Assembly: GCA_030533445.1 (NCBI GenBank)
Contig: JARPUW010000307.1
Location: 52,074-116,073, forward strand
Direction: 5' to 3'
DNA from: Cyprinodon diabolis
Taxonomy: Eukaryota; Chordata; Actinopteri; Cyprinodontiformes; Cyprinodontidae
Length of the DNA stretch: 64,000 nucleotides
Part shown: positions 45,298 through 58,202 of the stretch, piece by piece
Numbering within the stretch: position 1 is the stretch's first letter
Layout of the letters: every line of letters starts with the position of its first letter
Position numbers and translations under genes: made by a program
Notes under the pieces: model-generated
What the model was told of the DNA's origin: nothing
Seen by the model: the letters and a program-made list of their open reading frames with translations, nothing else
The model's database searches: none

Positions 45298-48200
45298 TTT
45301 CAGATACCTTTTACGGTTTTTGCTCAGCAGTCGTTTGTTCGGAGGGTAAGCACCTGGAAGCTAGCTGACAGTTAGCTTCTGCAGCAGCCTGCTAGAGTGC
45401 AGCTGCTGAAATCTTAGTGTGAGGCGGCCATTTCTCGCCCTCACGGCCACATATTTGGAGCTACAGTCACCATTTTTGGTCAGTTTGTAGACTGAAACCT
45501 CTGGACTCACACAATGTCTTCGGAATTACGGTAGGATTAATACTTTTCCTTAAAAACCCTCCAGACCAACCTAAAGTCGATGAGAGTTTCAGCCTTTCTC
45601 TATTCTTTTTGAGCTGAAGATGGGAGAGAAACGAATCAGACTATGTGTTTTCAACTCGTCATAAATATTTTTCTGAATGACACACATACACCAAAGTTGG
45701 TATAGTTGGAGTCGAAGGATTGCTGATGCTGATGGTGAAAATGTTTTTTGAATAACTCATATGGTTTTTGATCAGTAGTCGTTTGTTCGGTGCCGTTCTT
45801 CCCATACAAAAAAGCCTGGGAAGAAGAAACCAATAGTGAGTGCAGCTGTTGTCTGTGTCAGTGAGAGGCTCGTTAAGCGTTGTCAAGGTTACCAAGCTTC
45901 AAACAGATTTTACCTCTGCTGTTTTAAACAGCACATATTAATCTAATGGAGGGTGAAAGCACTGATTTAACATTGGGAAATGGATACTATATGACTGCTG
46001 TCCATGACACTTCCCTTGCCACTCAGCACTGATAGACTTTCAAAATAAGACTCCAGGGACCCTACAAAATAAAAGCCTCTATATTTTTTACATATATTTA
46101 TTGCCCTATATGGCTCAACATTATGACCCAAACTCAACCCCATTTTAGAGAATAGACTCTAGGAGACTGTTTAAAACACACCCTATGGCAAATTTCAAAA
46201 TAAAAGCCTCCCATTTCCGCTTCATCTACTGCCCTAATAACATGGAAAAAGAGTGATTTAACGATTGGAAAGTAATCAACTATCATTGACGGATCTGAAC
46301 ATTTTCTATAAACACAACTCTGTTGGACTTTCAAAATAAGACTCCAGGGACCCTACAAAATAAAAGCCTCTAGATTATACTAATGCATTAATTGATGCAA
46401 ATGGCTCAACATTATGACCCAAACTCTTCCAGGTTGTTTTTATTAGACTCTAGTGACCTTTTCAAAACACACCCCAGAGCAAATTTCACAATAAAAGTCT
46501 CCCATTTACTCTGTAATACAGCAACTATTCACCTAATAACATGGAAAACCAGTGATTTAACATTTGGAAATGGATTCTATATCACTGCTGGGCGTGACCC
46601 ATCTTTTGATGCACATTCATGATAGACTTTCAAAATAAGACTACAAGGACTCTACAGAATAAAAGCCTCTTCCTTATACACACTCATACATTCTGGCATA
46701 TTGCTCATTGCCATTGGTGATTTCATCACTGCAATGGCTCTTAGAAGGCGGGCGGAGCCCGCCAATGGTAACAGGCGGGCGGAGCCCGCCAAAGGTGATT
46801 ACATCACTGCAATGGCTCTTAGCAGGCGGGCGGAGCCCGCCATTGGTGATTTCATCACTGCAATGGCTCTTAGAAGGCGGGCAGAGCCCGCCATTGGTGA
46901 TTTTTTTCTTCACTGAGATGGCTCCCAGCAGGCGGGCGAAGCCCGCCAACTGGGCTTTACCCACTGTGTTTCAATATGGACAACCCATATTACCCTTGTG
47001 CATCATACGCTGTGCACGTCTATTTCCCAGATTTCAGCACAAGTGGCACACAGCTCTCTTTGCCCATGAACTTGCCCTCTTTCCTTCCCTCAGCAGCCCT
47101 CAAAGGCGTAAGCAGTTGGTCTGGGGAGCCCCGACGTCACTTGCCAGGGCCGTATTGGCCCGGTTCCCCAGACGGGCAGTAGGTGGCCCCCCTCAAAATT
47201 TCTTTAGAAATTTTCTAGTTGGGGGGCCACATGCCGAAGGCATGGCCCACCTACTACTATTGCACATATTTATTCCGCGTATTATTGGGGGGCCACATGC
47301 CGAAGGCATGGCCCACCTACTACTATTGCACATATTTATTCCGCGTATTATTATTGGGGGGCCACATGCCGAAGGCATGGCCCACCTACTACTATTGCAC
47401 ATATTTATTCCGCGTATTATTATTATTATAATTCTCCCGTATACCCAAAACTTCGGCGCATAACTAGTCCCGCACGGTTTGGCGGATCGGGCCCAAAGTT
47501 GGCACACGCGTCGGGACCAATGGGGTGATGTGTGCTTGTATAAAACTTTCTCATTAGTCCGAAGGTTTGCGAATTATTAGCGAAAACGTCGCAAAAAAAT
47601 CCCATAGGAAATGAATGGGGAGAGGAAAAAAAAAGCATAAAAAACAGCACTTCACTGTGTCGGCATACATTCACCTAGAAAAACAGTTTGAAGCTCAGTT
47701 TGTAGATAAATCCTTCGTCTATTTAAAACTGAAGACGGTATGTTGATAACTGCTACGGTTTTTGTATAATCAGACCTCAAGCGCCACAAAGTTTTAGCAA
47801 AATCCAGCCTGCTAGAGTGGAGCAACTGAAAAGCTAGAGTGTGAGGCAGGCGTTTTTTAAACACAAAAAAACATTTTAAACTCGCCCTCACGGCCACATA
47901 TTTATAGCTAGAGTCACCATTTTTGGTCAGTTTGTAGACTGAAATCTCTGGACCCACACAATATCTTCGGAATTACGGTAGGATTAATACTTTTCCTTAA
48001 AAACCCTCCAGACCGACCTAAAGTCGATGAAAATCAGAGCCGTTTTTCATTGGTTTTGGAGCAGAAGAGGGGAGAAAAACGAATCAGACTATGTGTTTTA
48101 AACTCGTCATAAATATTTTTCTGTATGACACACATACACCAAAGTTGGCATAGTTGGAGTCGAAGCATGACTGACGCTCACGGTGAAAAAATTTTTTGAA

Positions 48201-48648
48201 TAACTCATACGGTTTTTGCTCAGCAGTCGTTTGTTCGGAGGACATTTTAAGCACCTGAAAGCTGAGTGACAGTGACCTGCTGCAGCTAGCTCAATTAGAA
48301 GCTTAGGTGTGATGAAACGTTTTTTCTTTTTCTTTCTCTTCCCGTTCAGTTTGTAGATGACCTACAGCCATGAAAGTTACTCCAATTGAAGACAAGATAT
48401 AGCTGTCGCTTAGATAAAAAGAATTTTTCAGATACCTTTTACGGTTTTTACTCAGCAGTCGTTTGTTCGGAGGGGTGCTTTAGCAGCTAAAAGGTGAGTG
48501 AGAGTGAGGTCCTGCAGTTCAAACAAAGGGAGGAGCAGGTGGGCCAACCATTTTGTTTGTGCTTCGTTTTGGGTTGTGAAAGACCTACAGACATGAAGGT
48601 TACCCCAGTCTGAGACAAAGGATAGATGTTGCTTTCACTGAAAGAATT
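45298..48648. repeat. Macrosatellite unit 15 (three modules, hairpin deletion)
   Basis: Three modules lie at 47221-47427 and the GC hairpin block is 46747-46947. A 22-base deletion near 45431 removes an AAGAT-CAAAC-ATCTT hairpin found in every other unit at this place. Between about 45959 and 46190 several type Q bases (GAAAGCACTG, CCCCATTTTA, CCTATGGC) alternate with common-type bases, suggesting short conversion patches. Confidence 0.94.
47221..47427. repeat. Variable hairpin module, three copies (unit 15)
   Basis: Copies are 47221-47286, 47287-47355 and 47356-47427, with 2, 3 and 4 ATT in order. Confidence 0.96.
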
Positions 48649-51600
48649 TTTCAGATATCTTTTACGGTTTTTGCTCAGCAGTCGTTTGTTCGGAGGGTAA
48701 GCACCTGGAAGCTAGCTGACAGTTAGCTTCTGCAGCAGCCTGCTAGAGTGCAGCTGCTGAAATTTAGTGTGAGGCGGCCATTTTTTTAAGATCAAACATC
48801 TTATTCTCGCCCTCACGGCCACATATTTGGAGCTACAGTCACCATTTTTGGTCAGTTTGTAGACTGAAACCTCTGGACTCACACAATGTCTTCGGAATTA
48901 CGGTAGGATTAATACTTTTCCTTAAAAACCCTCCAGACCAACCTAAAGTCGATGAGTTTCAGCCTTTCTCCATTCTTTTTGAGCTGAAGATGGGAGAGAA
49001 ACGAATCAGACTATGTGTTTTCAAGTCGTCATAAATATTGTTCTGAATGACACACATACACCAAAGTTGGTATAGTTGGAGTCGAAGGATTGCTGATGCT
49101 CATGGTGAAAATGTTTTTTGAATAACTCATACGGTTTTTGATCAGTAGTCGTTTGTTCGGTGCCGTTCTTCCTATACAAAAAAGCCTGGGAAGAAGAAAC
49201 GAATAGTGAGTGCAGCTGTTGTCTGTGTCAGTGAGAGGCTCGTTAAGCGTTGTCAAGGTTACCAAGCTTCAAACAGATTTTACCTCTGCTGTTTTAAACA
49301 GCACATATTAATCTAATGGAGGGTGAAAGGACTGATTTAACATTGGGAAATGGATACTATATGACTGCTGTCCATGACACTTCCCTTGCCACTCAGCACT
49401 GATAGACTTTCAAAATAAGACTCCAGGGACCCTACAAAATAAAAGCCTCTATATTTTTTACATATATTTATTGCCCTATATGGCTCAACATTATGACCCA
49501 AACTCAACCCCGTTTTAGAGAATAGACTCTAGGAGACTGTTTAAAACACACCCTATAGCAAATTTCAAAATAAAAGCCTCCCATTTCCGCTTCATCTACT
49601 GCCCTAATAACATGGAAAAAGAGTGATTTAACGATTGGAAAGTAATCAACTATCATTGACGGGTCTGAACATTTTCTATAAACACAACTCTGTTGGACTT
49701 TCAAAATAAGACTCCAGCGACCCTACAAAATAAAAGCCTCTAGATTATACTAATGCATTAATTGATGCAAATGGCTCAACATTATGACCCAAACTCTTCC
49801 AGGTTGTTTTTATTAGACTCTAGTGACCTTTTCAAAACACACCCAGAGCAAATTTCACAATAAAAGTCTCCCATTTACTCTGTAATACAGCAACTATTCA
49901 CCTAATAACATGGAAAACCAGTGATTTAACATTTGGAAATTGATTCTATATAACTGCTGGGCATGACCCATCTTTAGATGCACTTCCATGATAGACTTTC
50001 AAAATAAGACTCCAGGGACTCTACAGAATAAAAGCCTCTTCCTTATACACACTCATACATTCTGGCATATTGCTCATTGCCATTTGTAATTTCATCACTG
50101 CAATGGCTCTTAGAAGGCGGGCGGAGCCCGCCATTGGTGATTTCATCACTGCAATGGCTCTTAGAAGGCGGGCGGAGCCCGCCATTGGTGATTTCATCAC
50201 TGCAATGGCTCTTAGCAGGCGGGCAGAGCCCGCCATTGGTGATTTTTTTCATCGCTGCAAGGGCTCCTAGCAGGCGGGCGGAGCCCCCCAACTGAGCTTT
50301 ACCCACTGCGGTTCAATATGGACAACCCATATTACCCTTTTGCATCATACGCTGTGCACGTCTATTTCCCAGATTTCAGCACAAGTGGCACACAGCTCTC
50401 TTTGCCCATGACCTAGCCCTCTTTCCTTCCCTCAGCAGCCCTCAAAGGCGTAAGCAGTTGGTCTGGTGAGCCCCGACATCACTTGCCAGGGCCGTATTGG
50501 CCCTGTTCCCCAGACGGGCAGTAGGTGGCCCCCCTCAAAATTTCTTTAGAAATTTTCTAGTTATTATTATAATTCTCCCGTATACCCAAAACTTCGGCGC
50601 GTAACTAGTCCCGCACGGTTTGGCGGATCGGGCCCAAAGTTGGCACACGCGTCGGGACCAATGGGGTGATGTGTGCTTGTATAAAACTTTCTCATTAGTC
50701 CGAAGGTTTGCGAATTATTAGCGAAAACGTCGCAAAAAAATCCCATAGGAAATGAATGGGGAGAGGAAAAAAAAAGCATAAAAAACAGCACTTCACTGTG
50801 TCGGCATACATTCACCTAGAAAAACAGTTTGAAGCTCAGTTTGTAGATAAATCCTTCGTCTATTTAAAACTGAAGACGGTATGTTGATAACTGCTACGGT
50901 TTTTGTATAATCAGACCTCAAGCGCCACAAAGTTTTAGCAAAATCCAGCCTGCTAGAGTGGAGCAACTGAAAAGCTAGAGTGTGAGGCAGGCGTTTTTTA
51001 AACACAAAAAAACATTTTAAACTCGCCCTCACGGCCACATATTTATAGCTAGAGTCACCATTTTTGGTCAGTTTGTAGACTGAAATCTCTGGACCCACAC
51101 AATATCTTCGGAATTACGGTAGGATTAATACTTTTCCTTAAAAACCCTCCAGACCGACCTAAAGTCGATGAAAATCAGAGCCGTTTTTCATTGGTTTTGG
51201 AGCAGAAGAGGGGAGAAAAACGAATCAGACTATGTGTTTTAAACTCGTCATAAATATTTTTCTGAATGACACACATACACCAAAGTTGGCATAGTTGGAG
51301 TCGAAGGATGACTGACGCTCACGGTGAAAAAATTTTTTGAATAACTCATACGGTTTTTGCTCAGCAGTCGTTTGTTCGGAGGACATTTTAAGCACCTGAA
51401 AGCTGAGTGACAGTGACCTGCTGCAGCTAGCTCAATTAGAAGCTTAGGTGTGATGAAACGTTTTTTCTTTTTCTTTCTCTTCCCATTCAGTTTGTAGATG
51501 ATCTACAGCCATGAAAGTTACTCCAATTGAAGACAAGATATAGCTGTCGCTTAGATAAAAAGAATTTTTCAGATACCTTTTACGGTTTTTACTCAGCAGT

Positions 51601-51789
51601 CGTTTGTTCGGAGGGGTGCTTTAGCAGCTAAAAGGTGAGTGAGAGTGAGGTCCTGCAGTTAAAAGAAAGGGAGGAGCAGGTGGGCCAACCATTTTGTTTG
51701 TGCTTCGTTTTGGGTTGTGAAAGACCTACAGACATGAAGGTTACCCCAGTCTGAGACAAAGGATAGATGTTGCTTTCACTGAAAGAATT
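48649..51789. repeat. Macrosatellite unit 16 (type S, shortest)
   Basis: This is the shortest complete unit, at 3,141 bases. It has four GC hairpins (50116-50289), the last with a damaged stem (GCCCCCC), and no variable module. Type S markers include the 2-base deletion near 48955 shared with type Q, GGAAATTGATTC near 49936 and ATATAACTGC near 49947. Unit 20 matches it at an offset of 12,723 bases from about 49029 to 50550. Confidence 0.96.
50116..50289. repeat. GC hairpin minisatellite, type S arrangement (unit 16)
   Basis: Four hairpins are evenly spaced at about 51 bases: two with GGA loops, one with AGA, and a last copy with a damaged right arm (GCCCCCC). The relative at 62839-63012 has the same layout, but its last arm reads GCCCACC, as in type Q. 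Confidence 0.93.
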
Positions 51790-54700
51790 TTTCAGATATC
51801 TTTTACGGTTTTTGCTCAGCAGTCGTTTGTTCGGAGGGTAAGCACCTGGAAGCTAGCTGACAGTTAGCTTCTGCAGCAGCCTGCTAGAGTGCAGCTGCTG
51901 AAATCTTAGTGTGAGGCGGCCATTTTTTTCAGATCAAACATCTTATTCTCGCCCTCACGGCCACATATTTGGAGCTACAGTCACCATTTTTGGTCAGTTT
52001 GTAGACTGAAACCTCTGGACTCACACAATGTCTTCGGAATTACGGTAGGATTAATACTTTTCCTTAAAAACCCTCCAGACCAACCTAAAGTCGATGAGAG
52101 TTTCAGCCTTTCTCTATTCTTTTTGAGCTGAAGATGGGAGAGAAACGAATCAGACTATGTGTTTTCAACTCGTCATAAATATTTTTCTGAATGACACACA
52201 TACACCAAAGTTGGTATAGTTGGAGTCGAAGGATTGCTGATGCTCATGGTGAAAATGTTTTTTGAATAACTCATACGGTTTTTGATCAGTAGTCGTTTGT
52301 TCGGTGCCGTTCTTCCCATACAAAAAAGCCTGGGAAGAAGAAACCAATAGTGAGTGCAGCTGTTGTCTGTGTCAGTGAGAGGCTCGTTAAGCGTTGTCAA
52401 GGTTACCAAGCTTCAAACAGATTTTACCTCTGCTGTTTTAAACAGCACATATTAATCTAATGGAGGGTGAAAGGACTGATTTAACATTGGGAAATGGATA
52501 CTATATGACTGCTGTCCATGACACTTCCCTTGCCACTCAGCACTGATAGACTTTCAAAATAAGACTCCAGGGACCCTACAAAATAAAAGCCTCTATATTT
52601 TTTTACATATATTTATTGCCCTATATGGCTCAACATTATGACCCAAACTCAACCCCGTTTTAGAGAATAGACTCTAGGAGACTGTTTAAAACACACCCTA
52701 TAGCAAATTTCAAAATAAAAGCCTCCCATTTCCGCTTCATCTACTGCCCTAATAACATGGAAAAAGAGTGATTTAACGATTGGAAAGTAATCAACTATCA
52801 TTGACGGGTCTGAACATTTTCTATAAACACAACTCTGTTGGACTTTCAAAATAAGACTCCAGGGACCCTACAAAATAAAAGCCTCTAGATTATACTAATG
52901 CATTAATTGATGCAAATGGCTCAACATTATGACCCAAACTCTTCCAGGTTGTTTTTATTAGACTCTAGTGACCTTTTCAAAACACACCCAGAGCAAATTT
53001 CACAATAAAAGTCTCCCATTTACTCTGTAATACAGCAACTATTCACCTAATAACATGGAAAACCAGTGATTTAACATTTGGAAATGGATTCTATATCACT
53101 GCTGGGCGTGACCCATCTTTTGATGCACATTCATGATAGACTTTCAAAATAAGACTACAAGGACTCTACAGAATAAAAGCCTCTTCCTTATACACACTCA
53201 TACATTCTGGCATATTGCTCATTGCCATTGGTGATTTCATCACTGCAATGGCTCTTAGAAGGAGGGCGGAGCCCGCCAATGGTAACAGGCGGGCGGAGCC
53301 CGCCAAAGGTGATTACATCACTGCAATGGCTCTTAGCAGGCGGGCGGAGCCCGCCATTGGTGATTTCATCACTGCAATGGCTCTTAGAAGGCGGGCAGAG
53401 CCCGCCATTGGTGATTTTTTTCTTCACTGAGATGGCTCCTAGCAGGCGGGCGAAGCCCGCCAACTGGGCTTTACCCACTGTGTTTCAATATGGACAACCC
53501 ATATTACCCTTGTGCATCATACGCTGTGCACGTCTATTTCCCAGATGTCAGCACAAGTGGCACACAGCTCTCTTTGCCCATGAACTTGCCCTCTTTCCTT
53601 CCCTCAGCAGCCCTCAAAGGCGTAAGCAGTTGGTCTGGGGAGCCCCGACGTCACTTGCCAGGGCCGTATTGGCCCGGTTCCCCAGACGGGCAGTAGGTGG
53701 CCCCCCTCAAAATTTCTTTAGAAATTTTCTAGTTATTATAATTCTCCCGTATACCCAAAACTTCGGCGCGTAACTAGTCCCGCACGGTTTGGCGGATCGG
53801 GCCCAAAGTTGGCACACGCGTCGGGACCAATGGGGTGATGTGTGCTTGTATAAAACTTTCTCATTAGTCCGAAGGTTTGCGAATTATTAGCGAAAACGTC
53901 GCAAAAAAATCCCATAGGAAATGAATGGGGAGAGGAAAAAAAAAGCATAAAAAACAGCACTTCACTGTGTCGCCATACATTCACCTAGAAAAACAGTTTG
54001 AAGCTCAGTTTGTAGATAAATCCTTCGTCTATTTAAAACTGAAGACGGTATGTTGATAACTGCTACGGTTTTTGTATAATCAGACCTCAAGCGCCACAAA
54101 GTTTTAGCAAAATCCAGCCTGCTAGAGTGGAGCAACTGAAAAGCTAGAGTGTGAGGCAGGCGTTTTTTAAACACAAAAAAACATTTTAAACTCGCCCTCA
54201 CGGCCACATATTTATAGCTAGAGTCACCATTTTTGGTCAGTTTGTAGACTGAAATCTCTGGACCCACACAATATCTTCGGAATTACGGTAGGATTAATAC
54301 TTTTCCTTAAAAACCCTCCAGACCGACCTAAAGTCGATGAAAATCAGAGCCGTTTTTCATTGGTTTTGGAGCAGAAGAGGGGAGAAAAACGAATCCGACT
54401 ATGTGTTTTAAACTCGTCATAAATATTTTTCTGAATGACACACATACACCAAAGTTGGCATAGTTGGAGTCGAAGGATGACTGACGCTCACGGTGAAAAA
54501 ATTTTTTGAATAACTCATACGGTTTTTGCTCAGCAGTCGTTTGTTCGGAGGACATTTTAAGCACCTGAAAGCTGAGTGACAGTGACCTGCTGCAGCTAGC
54601 TCAATTAGAAGCTTAGGTGTGATGAAACGTTTTTTTCTTTTTCTTTCTCTTCCCATTCAGTTTGTAGATGACCTACAGCCATGAAAGTTACTCCAATTGA

Positions 54701-54959
54701 AGACAAGATATAGCTGTCGCTTAGATAAAAAGAATTTTTCAGATACCTTTTACGGTTTTTACTCAGCAGTCGTTTGTTCGGAGGGGTGCTTTAGCAGCTA
54801 AAAGGTGAGTGAGAGTGAGGTCCTGCAGTTCAAACAAAGGGAGGAGCAGGTGGGCCAACCATTTTGTTTGTGCTTCGTTTTGGGTTGTGAAAGACCTACA
54901 GACATGAAGGTTACCCCAGTCTGAGACAAAGGATAGATGTTGCTTTCACTGAAAGAATT
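51790..54959. repeat. Macrosatellite unit 17 (no variable module)
   Basis: The left and middle parts match unit 7: TTTTTTTCAGATC near 51923, the GGAGGGC first hairpin (GC block 53261-53461) and GATGTC near 53546. Unlike unit 7 it has no module. The right end has GCCATACATTC near 53972 and AATCCGAC near 54393. Private changes are one extra T near 52590 and one extra T in the pyrimidine tract near 54631. Confidence 0.96.
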
Positions 54960-57900
54960 TTTCAGATATCTTTTACGGTTTTTGCTCAGCAGTCGTTTGT
55001 TCGGAGGGTAAGCACCTGGAAGCTAGCTGACAGTTAGCTTCTGCAGCAGCCTGCTAGAGTGCAGCTGCTGAAATCTTAGTGTGAGGCGGCCATTTTTTTA
55101 AGATCAAACATCTTATTCTCGCCCTCACGGCCACATATTTGGAGCTACAGTCACCATTTTTGGTCAGTTTGTAGACTGAAACCTCTGGACTCACACAATG
55201 TCTTCGGAATTACGGTAGGATTAATACTTTTCCTTAAAAACCCTCCAGACCAACCTAAAGTCGATGAGAGTTTCAGCCTTTCTCTATTCTTTTTGAGCTG
55301 AAGATGGGAGAGAAACGAATCAGACTATGTGTTTTCAACTCGTCATAAATATTTTTCTGAATGACACACATACACCAAAGTTGGTATAGTTGGAGTCGAA
55401 GGATTGCTGATGCTCATGGTGAAAATGTTTTTTGAATAACTCATACGGTTTTTGATCAGTAGTCGTTTGTTCGGTGCCGTTCTTCCCATACAAAAAAGCC
55501 TGGGAAGAAGAAACCAATAGTGAGTGCAGCTGTTGTCTGTGTCAGTGAGAGGCTCGTTAAGCGTTGTCAAGGTTACCAAGCTTCAAACAGATTTTACCTC
55601 TGCTGTTTTAAACAGCACATATTAATCTAATGGAGGGTGAAAGGACTGATTTAACATTGGGAAATGGATACTATATGACTGCTGTCCATGACACTTCCCT
55701 TGCCACTCAGCACTGATAGACTTTCAAAATAAGACTCCAGGGACCCTACAAAATAAAAGCCTCTATATTTTTTACATATATTTATTGCCCTATATGGCTC
55801 AACATTATGACCCAAACTCAACCCCGTTTTAGAGAATAGACTCTAGGAGACTGTTTAAAACACACCCTATAGCAAATTTCAAAATAAAAGCCTCCCATTT
55901 CCGCTTCATCTACTGCCCTAATAACATGGAAAAAGAGTGTTTTAACGATTGGAAAGTAATCAACTATCATTGACGGGTCTGAACATTTTCTATAAACACA
56001 ACTCTGTTGGACTTTCAAAATAAGACTCCAGGGACCCTACAAAATAAAAGCCTCTAGATTATACTAATGCATTAATTGATGCAAATGGCTCAACATTATG
56101 ACCCAAACTCTTCCAGGTTGTTTTTATTAGACTCTAGTGACCTTTTCAAAACACACCCAGAGCAAATTTCACAATAAAAGTCTCCCATTTACTCTGTAAT
56201 ACAGCAACTATTCACCTAATAACATGGAAAACCAGTGATTTAACATTTGGAAATGGATTCTATATCACTGCTGGGCGTGACCCATCTTTTGATGCACATT
56301 CATGATAGACTTTCAAAATAAGACTACAAGGACTCTACAGAATAAAAGCCTCTTCCTTATACACACTCATACATTCTGGCATATTGCTCATTGCCATTGG
56401 TGATTTCATCACTGCAATGGCTCTTAGAAGGCGGGCGGAGCCCGCCAATGGTAACAGGCGGGCGGAGCCCGCCAAAGGTGATTACATCACTGCAATGGCT
56501 CTTAGCAGGCGGGCGGAGCCCGCCATTGGTGATTTCATCACTGCAATGGCTCTTAGAAGGCGGGCAGAGCCCGCCATTGGTGATTTTTTTCTTCACTGAG
56601 ATGGATCCCAGAAGGCGGGCGAAGCCCGCAAACTTGGCTTTACCCACTGTGTTTCAATATTGACAACCCATATTACCCTTGTGCATCATACGCTGTGCAC
56701 GTCTATTTCCCAGATTTCAGCACAAGTGGCACACAGCTCTCTTTGCCCATGAACTTGCCCTCTTTCCTTCCCTCAGCAGCCCTCAAAGGCGTAAGCAGTT
56801 GGTCTGGGGAGCCCCGACGTCACTTGCCAGGGCCGTATTGGCCCGGTTCCCCAGACGGGCAGTAGGTGGCCCCCCTCAAAATTTCTTTAGAAATTTTCTA
56901 GTTATTGGGGGGCCACATGCCGAAGGCATGGCCCACCTACTACTATTGCACATATTTATTCCGCGTATTATTATTATTATTATAATTCTCCCGTATACCC
57001 AAAACTTCGGCACGTAACTAGTCCCGCACGGTTTGGCGGATCGGGCCCAAAGTTGGCACACGCGTCGGGACCAATGGGGTGATGTGTGCTTGTATAAAAC
57101 TTTCTCATTAGTCCGAAGGTTTGCGAATTATTAGCGAAAACGTCGCAAAAAAATCCCATAGGAAATGAATGGGGAGAGGAAAAAAAAAGCATAAAAAACA
57201 GCACTTCACTGTGTCGGCATACATTCACCTAGAAAAACAGTTTGAAGCTCAGTTTGTAGATAAATCCTTCGTCTATTTAAAACTGAAGACGGTATGTTGA
57301 TAACTGCTACGGTTTTTGTATAATCAGACCTCAAGCGCCACAAAGTTTTAGCAAAATCCAGCCTGCTAGAGTGGAGCAACTGAAAAGCTAGAGTGTGAGG
57401 CAGGCGTTTTTTAAACACAAAAAAACATTTTAAACTCGCCCTCACGGCCACATATTTATAGCTAGAGTCACCATTTTTGGTCAGTTTGTAGACTGAAATC
57501 TCTGGACCCACACAATATCTTCGGAATTACGGTAGGATTAATACTTTTCCTTAAAAACCCTCCAGACCGACCTAAAGTCGATGAAAATCAGAGCCGTTTT
57601 TCATTGGTTTTGGAGCAGAAGAGGGGAGAAAAACGAATCAGACTATGTGTTTTAAACTCGTCATAAATATTTTTCTGAATGACACACATACACCAAAGTT
57701 GGCATAGTTGGAGTCGAAGGATGGCTGACGCTCACGGTGAAAAAATATTTTGAATAACTCATACGGTTTTTGCTCAGCAGTCGTTTGTTCGGAGGACATT
57801 TTAAGCAGCTGAAAGCTGGGGGAGAGTGTCCTGCTGCAGCTAGCTCAATTAGAAGATCAGGTGTGACAAAACGTTTTTTCTTTTTCTTTCTCTTCCCATT

Positions 57901-58202
57901 CAGGTTGTAGATGACCTACAGCCATGAAAGTTACTCCAATTGAAGACAAGATATAGCTGTCGCTTAGATAAAAATAATTTTTCAGATACCTTTTACGGTT
58001 TTTACTCAGCAGTCGTTTGTTCGGAGGGGTGCTTTAGCAGCTAAAAGGTGAGTGAGAGTGAGGTCCTGCAGTTCAAACAAAGGGAGGAGCAGGTGGGCCA
58101 ACCATTTTGTTTGTGCTTCGTTTTGGGTTGTGAAAGACCTACAGACATGAAGGTTACCCCAGTCTGAGACAAAGGATAGATGTTGCTTTCACTGAAAGAA
58201 TT
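54960..58202. repeat. Macrosatellite unit 18
   Basis: One module lies at 56907-56981, preceded by an extra ATT as in unit 2. The GC hairpin block is 56430-56630; around its last hairpin there is a cluster of private changes (ATGGATCCCAGAAGG, GCCCGCAAACTTGG, CAATATTGAC) between 56603 and 56662. The right end (CAGGTTGTAG near 57901, ATAAAAATAATTTTT near 57966) pairs it with unit 2, while GGATGGCTGACG near 57719 also occurs in unit 13. Confidence 0.96.
56907..56981. repeat. Variable hairpin module, one copy (unit 18)
   Basis: A single 75-base module with five ATT, preceded by an extra ATT as in unit 2. Confidence 0.95.
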
